This document shows positions 1 to 15,400 of a DNA stretch of 64,000 bases, in pieces. The translations under genes and the position numbers were made by a program. The stretch spans positions 32,725,299-32,789,298 of the forward strand of contig JAFMSR010000010.1 of assembly GCA_022818135.1 (NCBI GenBank). Direction: 5' to 3'. The stretch's first letter is position 1, and each line of letters begins with the position of its first letter. Source of the stretch: Saxidomus purpurata. Its lineage: Eukaryota; Mollusca; Bivalvia; Venerida; Veneridae. Below the pieces are notes generated by a model. It had not been told where the DNA came from, did not search any database, and worked only from the letters and a program-made list of their open reading frames with translations.

Positions 1-442
1 TGTTCACACAGCGTTCGAGTTTGTTGTTTTACGCTGTACGAAACAGAGTCAAGTACGTACACTAACTAGTAAACAATATGCGTTTAGCGTACATAAAAAT
101 GAGGCCAAGGTAAAATTTAGAAGAGGAAACCTATAACTGACAGAAGCAATAAACAGAGCTATCAAAATACAACAGAAATCAACAAAAAGCAATCTAAACA
201 AAACATTTGAATGGTATCATTTACTATTTAACAAATTCGAAAACACTTTAATTTTTGTGAGGTTGAGGTTTCATATGACTAGAAAATATTAAAAACCCCT
301 CTAGTGCAAATACTTTGATTCAAAAAGTTTACAGAACCCTTTCCAAAACGCGGGTTTGAAATACCTCTTCATTTTGAAAAGCATGATAATAATGATGACG
401 ATGGTGATGATGGTGAAAATGCTGATAATATTTTATTCTTAC

Positions 443-3400
443 CAAGAAACCAAACTGTATGCTTGACATTTCGTTCTGCAGAATTGACCATAAACCCCAG
501 AGGAAATGAGATGCCAGCGCAAATGTATTTGCCTCAATATACATTCTGTGTAATACATCACTGTTTATATCACAGCCGGATGCTTGTAAATATGCCTTGA
601 AAAACTCGTACTGAAATTAGAATTTTAATGTAAGTGTCATATATTTTGAATAAGTGACATCTTTATCACAAATTATATAAGATTTGTTAATACAGTGATA
701 AAAAGGCAAGACCACTATGTTTAGGCTTTAAGGATGTTCTCTTACGTTGCCATGTAACCTACTAAATGCAGTACAGTTTCAAAATTCCCTATAGTTTACA
801 GAGATAAACATCCTGCTAATCAAAATTCAGATTTGGTTTTTACAGCTATAAAGAAATCAATATAACATTTATGGGAAAACCAGCTCCGTTTTAAAGCGGC
901 CATTGTTTACGGACAAATCACTACGGCTTGAGCTATCCTTATAATTAAAGTGACATCAAAAAACATTTCTGCTACGTAACTCTAAAATCGGGAAAAAAGC
1001 TTTAGACAATTTTTTAACGATTTGGACTCTATCTGAATTGTAAAGGAAATCTGTCATTGGTTGTTCTTCTTTACGACGGACAAGAACATCTTTGACAGTC
1101 TTGGTATAAGTACAAGATGACCCAAAGAATCTCGTGAACGCGGACAGATAGAGACTTAAAGTACCTCTTTGTAAAATTATTACGAGATAAAGCCTACAGT
1201 TTCCGACCAAAGAGATATTCAAATTTATGTAAACTATAAAGTTTACACTATACATGTAGACATGAAAAGAAAACAAGTCGTGTCCGCCTATTTCAAGTGA
1301 TAACAGATGGCTGCTGAGTTTGGAAAAGCTGAATCTCGACTCAGTTGTGCCATGTCTAAGGTAAACTAATAATCTTTTAAAAGAAGTACTCATACCAGTT
1401 TTAGTATACATGTACTAACCTGTTGGTCCTTTGTGGGATAAAAGTGTTCTGTGTAACTAAAGTATGGATGTTCCGATACATTGTAATTATAGCACCATTC
1501 TAAAAAGTGATTTCCAAAATCATAACCTCTGAAAAAAAGTAAAAGGTCATAAACTAACATGTTTCTGTAGGCTTTAAACATACATGCAAATCAAATGAAT
1601 ATAAAAGGTAACCAGGACACATTTTTGTTTATAATCGTGTCATTCTTGTGTAAAGGGCCAGCCATTTCTGACCTCAGTGACATCCTTTTTGAGCACATTT
1701 ATTTCTCGGATACTATTCTTTAATACCAAGCACTAGTCAGACAGACTTACGATAGCCATTCTTTAACTACCTTGCTGTTAACCAATTGGCCGTATCAGAA
1801 CGGAGCCGTGTAAGGATTCGTACTTTCGACCTCCTGACTTCTGCTCCAAGAACAGCTGTCTTAACCATTACTATTCATGTTAGTATTATGCCTAGCAGTA
1901 TGCCTAATTATATTCATATTTAGCAATGGTTCTAGTATGGTGCTACCCCGATCCTGAAAACAACAAGAGGGCCAAGATGGCCCTATATCGCTCACCTTGG
2001 TACAAGTCCACTTGCCTGGTGGAAGATCACTAGATAATGTTATATACCAAATAAGTTTTCCTATATACGCCTTTGTAAAACAAACGATCCCCCCACGGGC
2101 ACAGTCAATTTTGACCCCAGGGGCATAATTTGAACAAACTTTGAAGAGGTCTACTAGGCAATGCTTCATGCTAAATATCTAAGCTCTAGGCCTTGTGGTT
2201 TCAGAGAAAAAGATTTTAAAGTTTTCCCTATATAAGCCTATGTAAAACTAAGTGACCCCCGGTGCGGGGTCAATTTTGACCCGCGGGTCACAATTTGAAC
2301 AATCTTGGTAGAGGTCCACTAGCTAATGTTACATGCCAAATATCTAAGCTCTAGGCCTTGTGGTTTCAAAGAAGAAGATTTTTAAAGTTTTTACTATATA
2401 AGCCTATGTAAAACTGAGTGACCCCCCATGCGGGGTCAATTTTGATGCGAGGGTCATTATTTGAACAATCTTGGTAGAGGTCCACTAGCCAATGCTACAT
2501 GCCAAATATCTAAGCTCTAGGCCTTTTGGTTTCAGAGAAAAGATTTTTAAAGTTTTTCCTATATATTCCTATGCAAAACTAAGTGACCCCCGGTGCGGGG
2601 TCAATTTTGACCCGGGGGTCGTAATTTGAACAATCTTGGTAGAGGGCCACTAGCCAATGCTACATGCCAAATATCTAAGCTCTAGGCCTTGTGGTTTCAG
2701 AGAAGAAGATTTTTAAAGTTTTTCCTATATATTCCTATGCAAAACTAAGTGACCCCCGGTGCGGGGTCAATTTTGACCCGGGGGTCATAATTTGAACAAT
2801 CTTAGTAGAGGTCCACTAGACAATGCTACATGCCAAATATCTTAGCTCTAAGCCTTGTGGTTTCAGAGAAGAAGATTTTTAAAGTTTTTCCTATATATTC
2901 CTATGCAAAAACTAAGTGCCCACCCGCGCGGGGTTCAATTTTGACCCGGGGGTCATAATTTGAACAATCTTGGTAGAGGTCCACTAGACAATGCTACATG
3001 CCAAATATCTAAGCTCTAGGCCTTGTGGTTTCAGAAAAGAAGATTTTTAAAGTTTTTCCTAATTATTGCCATAGCAACCAGAGTTCTGCATGTAATGGAA
3101 TTCTTTGAACAATTTTGGATAAGCTTCATGCAAGGAACATTCCTGCTTAGTTTTATCAACATTGGCCTAGAGGTTTCAGAGGAGATGTCATTTGAATCAA
3201 AATGTTGACGGACGACGGACGACGGACAATCATCGATCAGAAAAGCTCACCCTGGCGTAGCCAGGTGAGCTAAAAACATCACACTTAAAAGTAGAAAGTG
3301 GACAGTTTTCATATCTGTATAGCTACATTGTTCCGGTTTACCTACCTGTAATTGTAACTGCAGTATTCCCAGTCTATCACAGTCATTTGTTTTTTAACAT

Positions 3401-6400
3401 CCGGGCATTTTTCATTGTAAAGGATGTTTCCTGAAAGAGAAAATGATTTATTATTAATGCGTTGGTCTTAAGAGTTAGTTTCCTACATTGAAGAGGATTT
3501 TGCTCATATGTATGTAAACGTACATTTTTTCCCAAACAAATGCACATAGTTAAAGACATTTAACAGTAAATAGTATGTTAGAGAACAACAAAATTATAAT
3601 GTAGTGTTTGAAAAGTAATTCCCAATGATTAAGTACATGTATACAAAGTACCTTCTTGCAGGTCGTTGTGAGAGAACACCACTGGAGACTCAACACTAGA
3701 AAGAATTTCCCTGAAAAAGGTGAGCGGATTTTGTCACTTAAACATGAAAAAAGTATGCAACAGTTAGATAAAAAATCTTGTTAAATGATTTTTCCAGACT
3801 TTCTTATTCAGATTTAGATTTTCAAAGCACCATTTTGCCAATGAAATTTGTTTTTAGAAAGTTTTGACACTAAACATGCTTGAAACGTATGGACAAATGT
3901 CATGAAATGTTTAAACTATTTTAAAACCTAAATCTAAAACCTAATCTAAAACCTGCCTAATTTAAACTGCAGTGACGACGTTTATTTAAATACTTGTACA
4001 AAAATCATACACCCTCGTCGCAAATCAATATAAACTTGAGCTTGTTTTTGATGAAAATATATGTTTCCCATCCCTGATCCTTCCTGCAAAGTTTTATGAA
4101 AGTTGGAGAAGAAGCGCCGACAAGAGTTTCTGTTTTCACGTCCGTGTAACCTTGATCTTTAAACTTGTGATACCAAATTATAGTATGCACAACAATATGT
4201 TGATGCCTCTGGGCAAGATTTTTGAAAAAAAAATATTGGAAAATGTGACCTATAGTGTTATCAAGACAACTGAATATCAGCATGTCATCTAAGTACGCCA
4301 AACATTTTCAAAGTGCAACTACTCACCAAACCTCAGTCAACCGTAACGCCATGACAAAATACACAACTACACTTTGTGATGAATCTTTCTAATAAGTTGC
4401 ATTAAATACACCCATAGGTAAGAGGGGAGTTGTCCGGACAAATTCTGTGACAGACAGACAGCACCAAATCAGTATGTAGATTGTCTCCCATCTACGAAAT
4501 GTTTCCACACCACTTCGTGGCAGAGAACATAATAAGTTAATCAATAAATATTATCGGTAGGGGATATATTCAAGGGACTCTAGTTATGCTGGTTAACCAG
4601 TCCAAGCTATTAAAGTCCGTCATCACTTGCTTTGTTCCTAGAACCAAACATATTAACGAAACATTATGTTTTACCTACATGTGATTAAAAGTTCGACCTT
4701 GCCTGAATTGTTGTTTTGTATTAGATATATCTACATTGTACTTACTTTAAGGTGTCTAGCTCCTCTTCTAAATTATAACCCCGAAATATTCGCATGTAGT
4801 GTTCGTCTTGATCAGAATGCCTTCTGCTGAGGATATCCTTGACCTCAGTCATCCACCTGAAATATGAAGTTAGTTTTTAGAAGAATTCACCTTGATACTA
4901 CTGACTTCATACAATGCTTTCAATGACGCTGTAATGGGATGTTCAAGAAATGTACCATCTAATTTATACTAATTTATTCGATCTCATACAACTTATCACT
5001 CTCGAGATTCATTTCAGATTGAATCGATCTCGGAGAAAGAGACAGACAATGATGAATTAGCAGTTTCTTGCCTAAGGACACAACCACTATTTCGGCACTA
5101 GTGCGGTTCGAATACGAACCTCTCAAATCCTGCGCCAAACATGCTATCTCTACACAAAGATGGACCCACTTTGTACCAGCTCAACATTAGAATTCTCAAA
5201 ATACCCGTTATCGGGAACAAGTTTCAAGGAAACAGGGTGGTATCAGGTACAGTTTTTTCCACATGGTTTAATTATGATAAGTTGATTATTTTACAGCTAA
5301 GAAGCAGGTCAATATTTGAGGCATCTGTTATGGGACATTTAAAGAGTATTGTTCATATCTTAAATTAATTTTCAATTAGTAAGTTTAAAATATTAAACCC
5401 TGACTTTAATTAGCAGTTTTGTTACAAATTATGAGGCGACACAATCGGTAGCATATCACAAAAATAGAGTGCAATTTTTTTCCAACGCGTTACCCCTTTT
5501 GTTGCCTCATTCCACGTAACCAGCTGGCACCGTCCTCTTTTATACAAGAATGTACATATTGATAAGATTGTATTGACGTACAGACTGAATATCATAATAA
5601 AAGCAGAGGGCCATGACACTACATAGCTCACCTGTGAATCATTGCAGTTTAAAACGAGAAAGCAGGTTAAAAGATCTAAATCAAGGTCAAACAAGCACAA
5701 AGTTAAAATCAACAATAAAACCTGTACATATGATTCAAATTTCATTGCTGAAGCTCAAACTTGAACTATCACTGAAGGTGATGAGTACCCCCGACACCGC
5801 ACTGACACAGTTTATAAAATTTATGTAACATTTGATGCTTTAATTATTGAGCCATGCACAACGAGGCATGGTTCTTGTCACTTCTGTGAACTATCATTAA
5901 GTTTTGACAAGGAGTTTTTGAGAATCCACTAGCCAATGCTCCATGCCAAATATCTAACCTGTTTGCCTTGTGGTTTCAGAAAAGAAGATTTTAACGTTTT
6001 TCCTTTATAAGCCCATGTACATTCAAGAGACATCCGGGCGAGGTAAATTTTGATCCGGGTGTCATGATTTGAATAATCTTTGTAGATTGCCTACATGTCT
6101 AATATCTAAGCTATAGGCCTTGTGGTGACAGCGAAGAATAATTTGAAGTTGTTCCTATGTAAAACTATGTAAAATCAAGTGACCCCCGGGCAGGCCAAGG
6201 GGTCATAATTTGAACACTGTTGGTAGAGGTCCACTAGACAATGCTACATGCCAAATATCTAAGCTGTGTTTTTTTCTATTCTTTTTCCTATATTGTCTTT
6301 GTAAAATCAAGTAACCCCCGGGCCGGGCCAATTTTGATACAGGGGGGGGGGGGGGCATAATTTGAGCAATCTCGGTAGAGGTCCACTTGACAGTGCCACA

Positions 6401-9400
6401 CACCAAAATGCTAAGCTCTAGGCCATGCGGTTTTGTTGAAGAAGATTTTAAAACAGTTTTTTCCCTATTTGTTGCCATAGCAACCAGAGTGCTGCATGGA
6501 ATGGATTTTTTAACAATTTTGGTAAAGCTTCATGCAAGAAACATCCCTGCCAAGTTTCATCACTTTGTGTCAGGTGACCTAAAAAGTGACCCCGAGGCGG
6601 TGTCAACTTTTACCCAAGGTGTTTGATTTAAAAAATCTTGGTACAAGACAACTAGGCAATGCTACATGCCAAATTTTGAAAAAGCTGACCCTGTGATTGT
6701 GGGGGGTCTACTTCGACCTAAGTAGTATGATTTTGAAAATCTTGTAATAGGACCACCATAAATTGATCCCGCCCCTGTGGTTTCCCGGGGGTCATAATTT
6801 GATCGATATTGGTAGAAGTGCACTAGGCAATGCCACATGCCAAATATCTAAGCTTTGAGTCTTCCTGTTCGTGAGAAAATTTTTCAAGTTTTCATTTCCG
6901 TTGCCATGTCAACCAGAGTTCTGCATGGAATGCAATTATTTGAAGGACTATGTAGGACTTCATGCAAGAAACATCCCTCCCAAGTTTGATCAACATTTGG
7001 CCTGGTGGTTTTAGAGATATCGTTTGTAGGAAAATGTGTACGGACGACGTACGACGGACGTCGGACTGTGAGCGATTCTAGTAGCTCACTCTAGGGGGCT
7101 AAAAATATAAATAATTTACATAATTCAGAGACAGAAAGAATGATAATACTGATTCACAATGATGTACCTGCAGTAACCATGCATTAGTTAATTCAAATTT
7201 ATATTATATCAACCATCCCCACTTTTGACTATTAAACCCTTGCGTTTTACATACTAAACATTTAAACCGTATTTCAGTTAATGTAAATACATGTATTTAA
7301 ACCCTATTCCAGCTAAAGGTATTAGATTTTTTTTACTTTCAAAATATATAAACACATGGGATGCATGCTTTACAAATAGCTGTCAAGTGTATTTCATTTG
7401 TACTAATCCAAACTTCTAACTCACCACCTGCCTTTTTCCTTCTATATTTAATTATTAACCCTTCCAATATCTTCCAGTGTATCTTTACTATTGGTGTACA
7501 AAAGTTATCATAACTTGCATTTATGAAAACAATGGGTAGATACTTTCGTTATATAAATTTCAAAAATGTTCGAGTAGTACAAATAATGTAGTTTTTAATT
7601 TAACCTTTAAACATCCGTAGATGCTCTTCCTTGGGAAACCCACTCTTAAAATTCTCTTCAGTATGAAATTTGTATCGCTCGATCACTTTGAAATTCATAT
7701 AACGGAAGTATCTACTCAATGTTTCCATAAATGCAAGACATGATAGAGTTCGTGCATCGATAACTGAAGCTAAGCTGGCAGATATTGGGTCGATAAGTAA
7801 GAAGGAAAAGGGCAAGTGGTGCGTTTGAAGTTTCGCTATGTATATAACACACGACGTGTACAGTTACCATATGTAATCATGTTAATACTTACTTATCCAT
7901 TGTATCATTTAAGAACCTTGGTTCTTTACACAAAGGCATATCTAAAGCATGGAAGAGGGCCAGTTTCTCGGCTATCATATGGGACAAGGTTGGGTTATGG
8001 AGATCTGTTGTTGACAAACAATCTGCCTGGAAAAACAATCATTTATGGTAAGGTTCTTTAATGATGAAGACAATGTTTTGATAGAACTGTCAAAAATCTT
8101 TATACATTTTTTTTATATTACAACATAAACACACGTGAAAATCTGAGTTGGTTGTGGACTGACAGACGGAAAGGAGGGCTATGGTGACCCTGCATTGCTA
8201 ATCGCAGTTCCCAGCATCCAAATACCTTCAATTCCATTGAGATTTACCTTTTCAAGAGACACCACGATACAGATTAACGAGATTTAGCTATTTACTTTGA
8301 GGCTAAGAAGTTATCCCTTTATACATATTTTATAAAGAAATTGTCCTTCAAGCAAAAACTATTATTTCGACGAACCAAAAGTTCTCCACAATCTTGGTAG
8401 AGGGTCACATAAGAATCATACTTGTAAAATCGTTTCAAACACTGACCAACACGGTTTCTGAGCAGATTTGTTTTCACGTTAACAATATCATAATAATTGT
8501 ATATGAGCATATTAAATGCCGATTCGTAAGGCCGAATAAAATCAGGTTTCAGATCGTCTCCAGATCGACTTTAACCTCAAACTTTTTTTTATAAGAAAAT
8601 GATAAATAATACGGCCAAGTTGGCCCCAAGTTGCTCATCCGGGTAATCAGGACACTGAAATTTATATCACCAGGTATTCTATAGTACTGTAATAGTAAAC
8701 AGTATAGTAGTAACAGTGGCTTATGTGTGCAGTGGACAAGAACCAATTCATGTTTTTAGGAAGTTATCTATGCAATGATGCTATTGAGCAAGTTCGGTAA
8801 TGTTCTACGATTGGTTCATGAGGAGAAGCCGTTTAAAGAATTTCCTTTTTTAAGTTTCCATGGCCCCGATTTGGGGTGGTCCAGAAACATGTCGTCTTTA
8901 AAGTAGTGAGTCCATGCAAGGATGCTACAGAGCAAGTTTGGATACTGCCCTACCATTGGTCCATGCGAAGAAGCCATAATTATTTCCCCATTTTTAGTAA
9001 CAGTGGCCCCTGTGTGCAGATGACCGTAACGATTTCCTACTGTTAAAAGGGGTAAATGAAAGGATGCCACAGAGCAAACTGGAGATGAACTGGTTAGAAA
9101 CCCAGAGCTAGTCTTACGTGTATCGGTACTATACATCGGGCACGTAAAAGAACCGAAGGGGTCTATTCGTAAAATAGCTAGAGTCCGGTACATGGATCCC
9201 CTTGTATCTGCATTTATTTCTTCAACCTGTGCCTGTCAAGAGTCATGGCAAGTTCATTCGGGGAGAAATCACGCCGGACCTATAAAAACAATATAAATGA
9301 AAAAAGAAAGAGCAAACTTGGTGACTTTCAGATTCTTACCATTGGTTCATGAGAAAAAAACTGTTTAAAGACTTTTCTATTATAGTAACAGTGGTCTCAG

Positions 9401-12400
9401 TGTGTAGGGGATCGTACTAATTCCGGTTTTAAGCAATGAATCGATGCAATGATGTTGCTGTGCAAATTTGGTGACCATCATATCATGGATTCATCAGAAA
9501 AAAAAGGTTTAATTTTTTCTTATTTTAGTAACAGTGGCCCCTTGGAGTGTTTTTTCTTCTTTTTTAAATCGGTCAATGCAAGAATTTGGTAACTTTCGAA
9601 CATTTGGTTTATGAGAAGAAGCCGTTTTTTTAAAACTCTATTTTTAAAAACCATGGCCCATGTGTTCAGCGGACCGGAACCATTTCATACCTTTTAAAAG
9701 GGATCAAGGTAGGGATGCTACAGAACAAGTTTGGAAACTTTCCAACACTGATTGGTTCAAAAGAAGAACCCGTTTAAAGATTTCTCTTTTTTTTCAGTGA
9801 CAGTGGCCCTTGTGTGTTTCGGACTCGGAACCAAAATGGGTCAATGCGAGGATACAACAGAGCACGTTTAGTAACTTTACAACATCTGGTTCATAAAATG
9901 ATCTTTAAAGATATTTCTACCTTCTGACAAAAAATTAGTGCTCATTTTAAAGCAATATTCAAGAAATGTTAGGACTAAAATTCCTCACCAAAATACATAA
10001 AGTGAGCTTACCCTGGCTTATTTGACACAAAAGTAACTCACAAATAGTCCTTAAGTTATATCAAAGGTGTCTACCAGTGTTCCATAGTAATCAGCTGTTG
10101 TTGGCCATGTCCTGGAAATATACAGAATCAGATAATTGAAATAACCTATCAAAAAGAGGACGGTCATAGAAACTGTTCACTAGCCTTACACTGTCTTTTA
10201 ATCATGGCTTCCTTTTCTCCCCTTTTAGCCATCACATTTCATACCATTGTTTTTTACATTTTAGAACAAAACAATAAAATTTTGCAATGAAAAAGAATAT
10301 ACAATTTGTACTACTCATAAATATTTTCAGCATGATTAACACATTTGACTAAAAGTGCATAACGGGCAAACAGTACATACAAACGAGTGTCTATAATAAG
10401 TGTGAACTGAGAATATTGATTACACAGGATGATGCACAAATAAATGATAGTTCACTATCATGAAACACAAATAGCCACAAATGATAGATCTACGGACAAG
10501 TACAGAAACACTTGAGAAGTATCAGCACATTGACTCATTTCTATGCAGCTTTGCTAGATAAAGCCTTTTAGAAAACTCCTCAATCAGGCTCTTCTGCTTT
10601 GCATCTATCCCGTCTTTGTTCTTTCTGTTTTTCTCAATCTGGTGTCTTGTCTCCTTCATTATACTACTTGCTACACCAATCAGGCAATGTGCAACCGAAG
10701 CATGCATTTCTTACATATAAGAAAGGTAACAAAAATAGTCACAAACATTGCAGAAGTAATGCCAAGTTACTTTGTAAGTTGACACAATACGTATCTGCAT
10801 CTGGGTAGTTTAGTTGGGCTGTCCAGATGGGTATTGTGTCAACTCCTTTTACAGTAACAAGGAGATACTTCTGCTCGATGTGTATGCTACACTTTCAGTA
10901 AAGGAGCATAAACTTAGCCCTCAGATAATCTTCATTGGGAAATATAGCTTAAAAGTATTGCAATTTACCTGAAGAAATCACATCTCTGTCATCCAGTCAC
11001 AACCAATAACAACCTGAACACATGGATCCACTGGTCAACTGCCTTAAAGTCCCTACTCTGAATAAACAGCACTGTAAAACTACATTATAAAAAAGTTCAA
11101 AGTAAGTATGTACATTGTATATTATAAAAATAGATAGACATTTTAGCAAATTTATCGATGGACAGCATGCATTTTAGTAACATTTCCCCCTGCCACCCCC
11201 ACCCCCTCCCCCTTTGGACATGGGTCAGTGCAAAGGTGCTACAGAGCATGTTTCGGTAGCTGTTCTTCCATTGGTTATAGACGAAAAGAAGCCGTTTTCA
11301 AACAGTTATAATTTTAGTGACAATGATTTCCAACTTTTTGAAAGTGGTCCATGTTAGGAAGTTTCAGAACAAGTTTGGTAACTTTCCAACCACTGGTTTA
11401 CGAGAAGAAGACATTTTTTTTATTATAGTAACAAAGGTGCGCCAGACCGGAACCATTTTATACTTTTGAACAGGGTCAATGCAATGATGCTACAGAGCAA
11501 ATTTGGTAACTGACCTACCATTTGATTCATGGAAAGAAGCCATTTCAAGATTTTTCTATCTGAAATGACGTTTCAGAGAAGAGCTTTAAGAGAACATTGG
11601 ACGCTAGACAACCCACCTATACTAATAGTGTAAACTTGATTATTATTATTATTTCGGATTTTCATTATCATAATATAGACTTAATATTCATCATCGTAGA
11701 TTCGTTTTTTCAATTTTTGTGCTTTCGTTCGTTTCGAGTTTACTTTATGCGGCGATGACTCTTACGGGATAGCGTATGTATAGGTTTCTAATGTAACAAT
11801 TCATCGGCTGTAGATCAAGTGACCTGACCAGTATTCGAGCCGAAAGAAATACATGTGACACTAACTTACCGGAACTAACTCTTCTATTCTAGCCTCTGGA
11901 TTCATTCCATGCAGTTTTGGTCCCAGTTGTTTTTCTGACATAAGTGCAAATATCACAGAGTTTTGTACGGTAAATGCACTCGACTTGGCAATATCTCCAT
12001 AAACACGCAGCAAAACACGTTGTGGTATGTTGTCCGGGACATCAACATTGGACGGAAGTGAACAGATATACAAATAGTTCGTGAGGCCTCCACTGAAAAA
12101 CAAATCAATTTGGGTGTTGAACTTCTGCTGTAGATTATTTGCCCACTAGTTTCTTACAATACCTACCTTACCTTTGTCGCCAAAGAATGTAAGGGCTAGA
12201 GGATTGAGACCTGTTAGAAAAAAGGACTGAACATATTTTGCCTGGCGTTTTAATGAAATATATGGTGGCGAGGGTAGAGTTGAATATTTAGTTGATATTC
12301 TTATAGCTACTGTTCAAAACACTGTAAACGATGCGTGAGTTACATGGTCTTTCGGCGTAGACCATAGCAGGCGGGATAGTTAGATGCCTAATAAAACTTG

Positions 12401-15400
12401 TTCATCTATAACTCTGTTCAACTACGGGCCGTTCGGGGTTGTTTTCGGTCAGCCTATAAACTATAAGACACGATTTCGTTAGTTTATTAAATAAACCGTT
12501 TTGTGGTTTAACGCTTTTACTCCAGGGGCCTTGATACTATTGAATCCCTTTCTCAAAGACACTTACGGGATTCGAACCAGAGACAATGATCTGCCTGTAA
12601 TTTCCAGTCAACGACCTTTGAGGCCCCTCGCCGAATCTAAATGCGGTTCTCCACGGGGAGATTATACTGACACGTTCATTGCTTTAGCCTGCAGCAGCGC
12701 CGCTATATTTAATACGTGGTGAGTAAAAGATGCATGGAGACTTAAGCCTAGATCGAACATATGCGTCTCTCTTTCATTATAAAATCGAGGTCTTCTGAGA
12801 TGAAAACTGTATACACAGTCAATTTTTTTGGAAAAGCAAGAGTTGTCGTTTGTAATGAGCTGTCGTTCGTTTCCTAGGGGCCATCTAATATACGCTGGTA
12901 AAAAAAAAAAAACGCTTTTACGTTTCGGCCAATGTCACCTAGAAAGTGGATATAGATTAAAGGTTTTTCACTAACGCAACCTTTGACATTATAGAAACGA
13001 AACGAGTCGACTGAATATTCTTTTTATGGCCTTTTTAGACAAATGATTTGTCTAGCAATTTTTTCCCCAATACGTAGTAAGTCTGCCTCTGTGGTGTATG
13101 GATAAAGCCGATAGCTTACTCTCTTTTGTGTACGTGTACTTTTAGAAACCACGAGTTCGAATCCCACACCCACCCATTTTTTTAAAACTTTTTTCTGCTG
13201 TTTTAATAATCTTTTTAATTTTTTAAGAATATTTTACGGCAGATAATCATAAAATTTTTCATTCATGTCAAATTAATAAGGATAATGGTAATGAAAATTT
13301 GAGACTACCAGGAACGGTCTATAGAGCATTCCTGGACAACTGTATAAATATTATTTGATAACAGTAAAGTTTCGATCTACAGGTCAGTCAGTACATGTGG
13401 TGTCGCGGGTGTCGCCCCCCCCCCTTGTTCAACCAGAATTGGTTCCCTCGAGTTCTTTTGGGGCCATGCCTCAATATCAATTATCACCAATTTTCAAAAT
13501 ATTTACATGGGATTATTGTTTGTTGGCCCGCTGTGATACTTTGTATCACAGTTTTTCTTGTTTCCCTTTAGCCTGCGGCGGCATATTTTTTTAAAAAAAA
13601 AGCCAATAAATCCCCCCCCCCCCCCACATCCCCTCCGCTGTTTGCGCCCCCACCTACATGAAAATGACACATATCGATCTGAGTTAGCCGGAGAAAACTA
13701 GTTCACGCTGCATTGCATCATTAGATAGACATGCTGTTTACGATTACTGTTCACAACATCAGTAAGAAATAGCCATTTTCTGATGAAATGATTTTCTCAA
13801 ACTAAATCGCGTGATACTGACGCCACTGTACTGATATCGCGCCACGTATATCTTATCATTTCTATTTATATATCAGTTGCGTGTATTGAGGTTAGATCTA
13901 CTATGGTAAATGCTGAGGGTACCGAATAAGTCACGCCTCACTGAGTGTTGTTGGATTACAGTTAAACCTGTTTAAGTGGTCATCTCAATCAAGCAGTCGC
14001 ATGATTAAAACCGCCGATTATACTGATATCGCAAAACCCCAAAAAAAAAAAAAAAAAAACATTATTTAAATATCCTTATGAATGTTCAGTATATGTCCGG
14101 CAAGTAAAATGGTGCTTAAACAACTGAGATACAAAGAAAGGATCTCTCATATGCAACAAAACCCCAATTGACGAGGTCTGGATACAGCGATAATGTGTAC
14201 AGTACACCGTGTGATCGGGGTGTAGACATTTGACATTGTCTGATGCATTTCTTCCCGAAGCACTGTTGTTATCATTTTTAACATTCATGCACCATAAAAC
14301 GTATATCATAATGAAATGACAGGCAATTTCTTCTTTTTTGTTGTTGTTAAAACTGCCATATTTATGATAAATTTGCGAAAATATAGTTAGAACATTAACA
14401 CTTTAAAGACGGATTTTACCACTCACTGTAACCCTAATTAAGTTAGATGCACTCGTGCAACATGTCGAGCCGCCAGCTGTCAAAAGGGCTAACTCCTTAC
14501 CAAGAAGAGATAGATCAAAATACGCCTAAATAATGGATGTAACATGCATGTTGTACTACAGAAAAGTGGTCTCGATTTTTCTCTACGGCCAGTAATAAAA
14601 AGAAATACAATATAAGCTATTTATAGTAACAACAAAGGGAAGTAATTCTAAAAACAAGGGTAGCTCATGGTGGTGAACATTTGTGCCAAGATCCATGTGT
14701 TTTCCGTGTCAAAATCCATCCATGCATGAAGAAGAAATCCTCCGGACAAAGATATTTTTGAATTTGACCTTTAACCTCTAAGTGTGACTTTGACCTTAGA
14801 CCTAGGGACCTGGTTCTTGCGCATGACACTCCGTCTCATGGTGGTGAACATTTGTGCCAAGTAACATCAAAATCCCTTCATGCATGAAGAAGAAATGCTC
14901 CGGACAAAGTCATTCTTGAATTATTCTTGTATCTGACCTTTGGCCTCTAAGTGTGACCTTGACCTTGGAACTAGGGACCTGGTTCTTGCGCATGACACTC
15001 CGTCTCATGGTGGTGAACATTTGTACCAAGTTACATCAAAATTCCTCCTTGCATAAAGAAGATAATGCTCCGGACAAAGTCATCTTGAATTTGACCTTTA
15101 ACCTCTAAGTGTGACCTTGACCTTTGACCTAGGGGCCTGGTTCTTGCGCATGACACTCCGTCTTATGATGGTGAAAATTTGTGCCAAGTTATTTAAGAAT
15201 CCCTTGGTCCATGGATAAGTTACAGCCCGGACAAGCTAAACTCGGACGGACGCACGGACGCACACACACACGCACGCACGCACATACACCATACAGCCAT
15301 TTGGACAACTATATCGAGCTTTCGCAAGCGGCTTGACAATAAAATTAATACAACGGCGTACGCAGGGGGTAATTTAAGTGTGCATTTTCATTTTACTCAA

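Noticed and set aside
1861..2169. 102-residue minus-strand frame, and similar ones at 6203-6478, 31773-32012 and 50664-50897
   Set aside because: They are reverse translations of family A units (shared KHCLVDL, LSSDLPP-like strings), not genes.
7600..7815. Minus-strand frame containing DPISASLASVI, which looks like a choline kinase exon
   Set aside because: The true exon is at 8026-7893 (IAEKLALFHALDMPLCKEP). It joins in phase directly to 4856-4746; adding 7711-7605 would bring an immediate stop, so the resemblance is chance or a non-productive exon.
8816..9193. 125-residue minus-strand frame
   Set aside because: It lies in family B repeat units; similar frames appear at 40538-40729 and 39526-39969 in other copies, so it is a shadow of the repeat.
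10522..10707. 61-residue helical minus-strand frame in the choline kinase intron
   Set aside because: No recognised family, no splice context; kept only as a note in the intron entry.
13355..13594. 79-residue plus-strand frame with a proline run
   Set aside because: Driven by a C homopolymer; no conserved motif.
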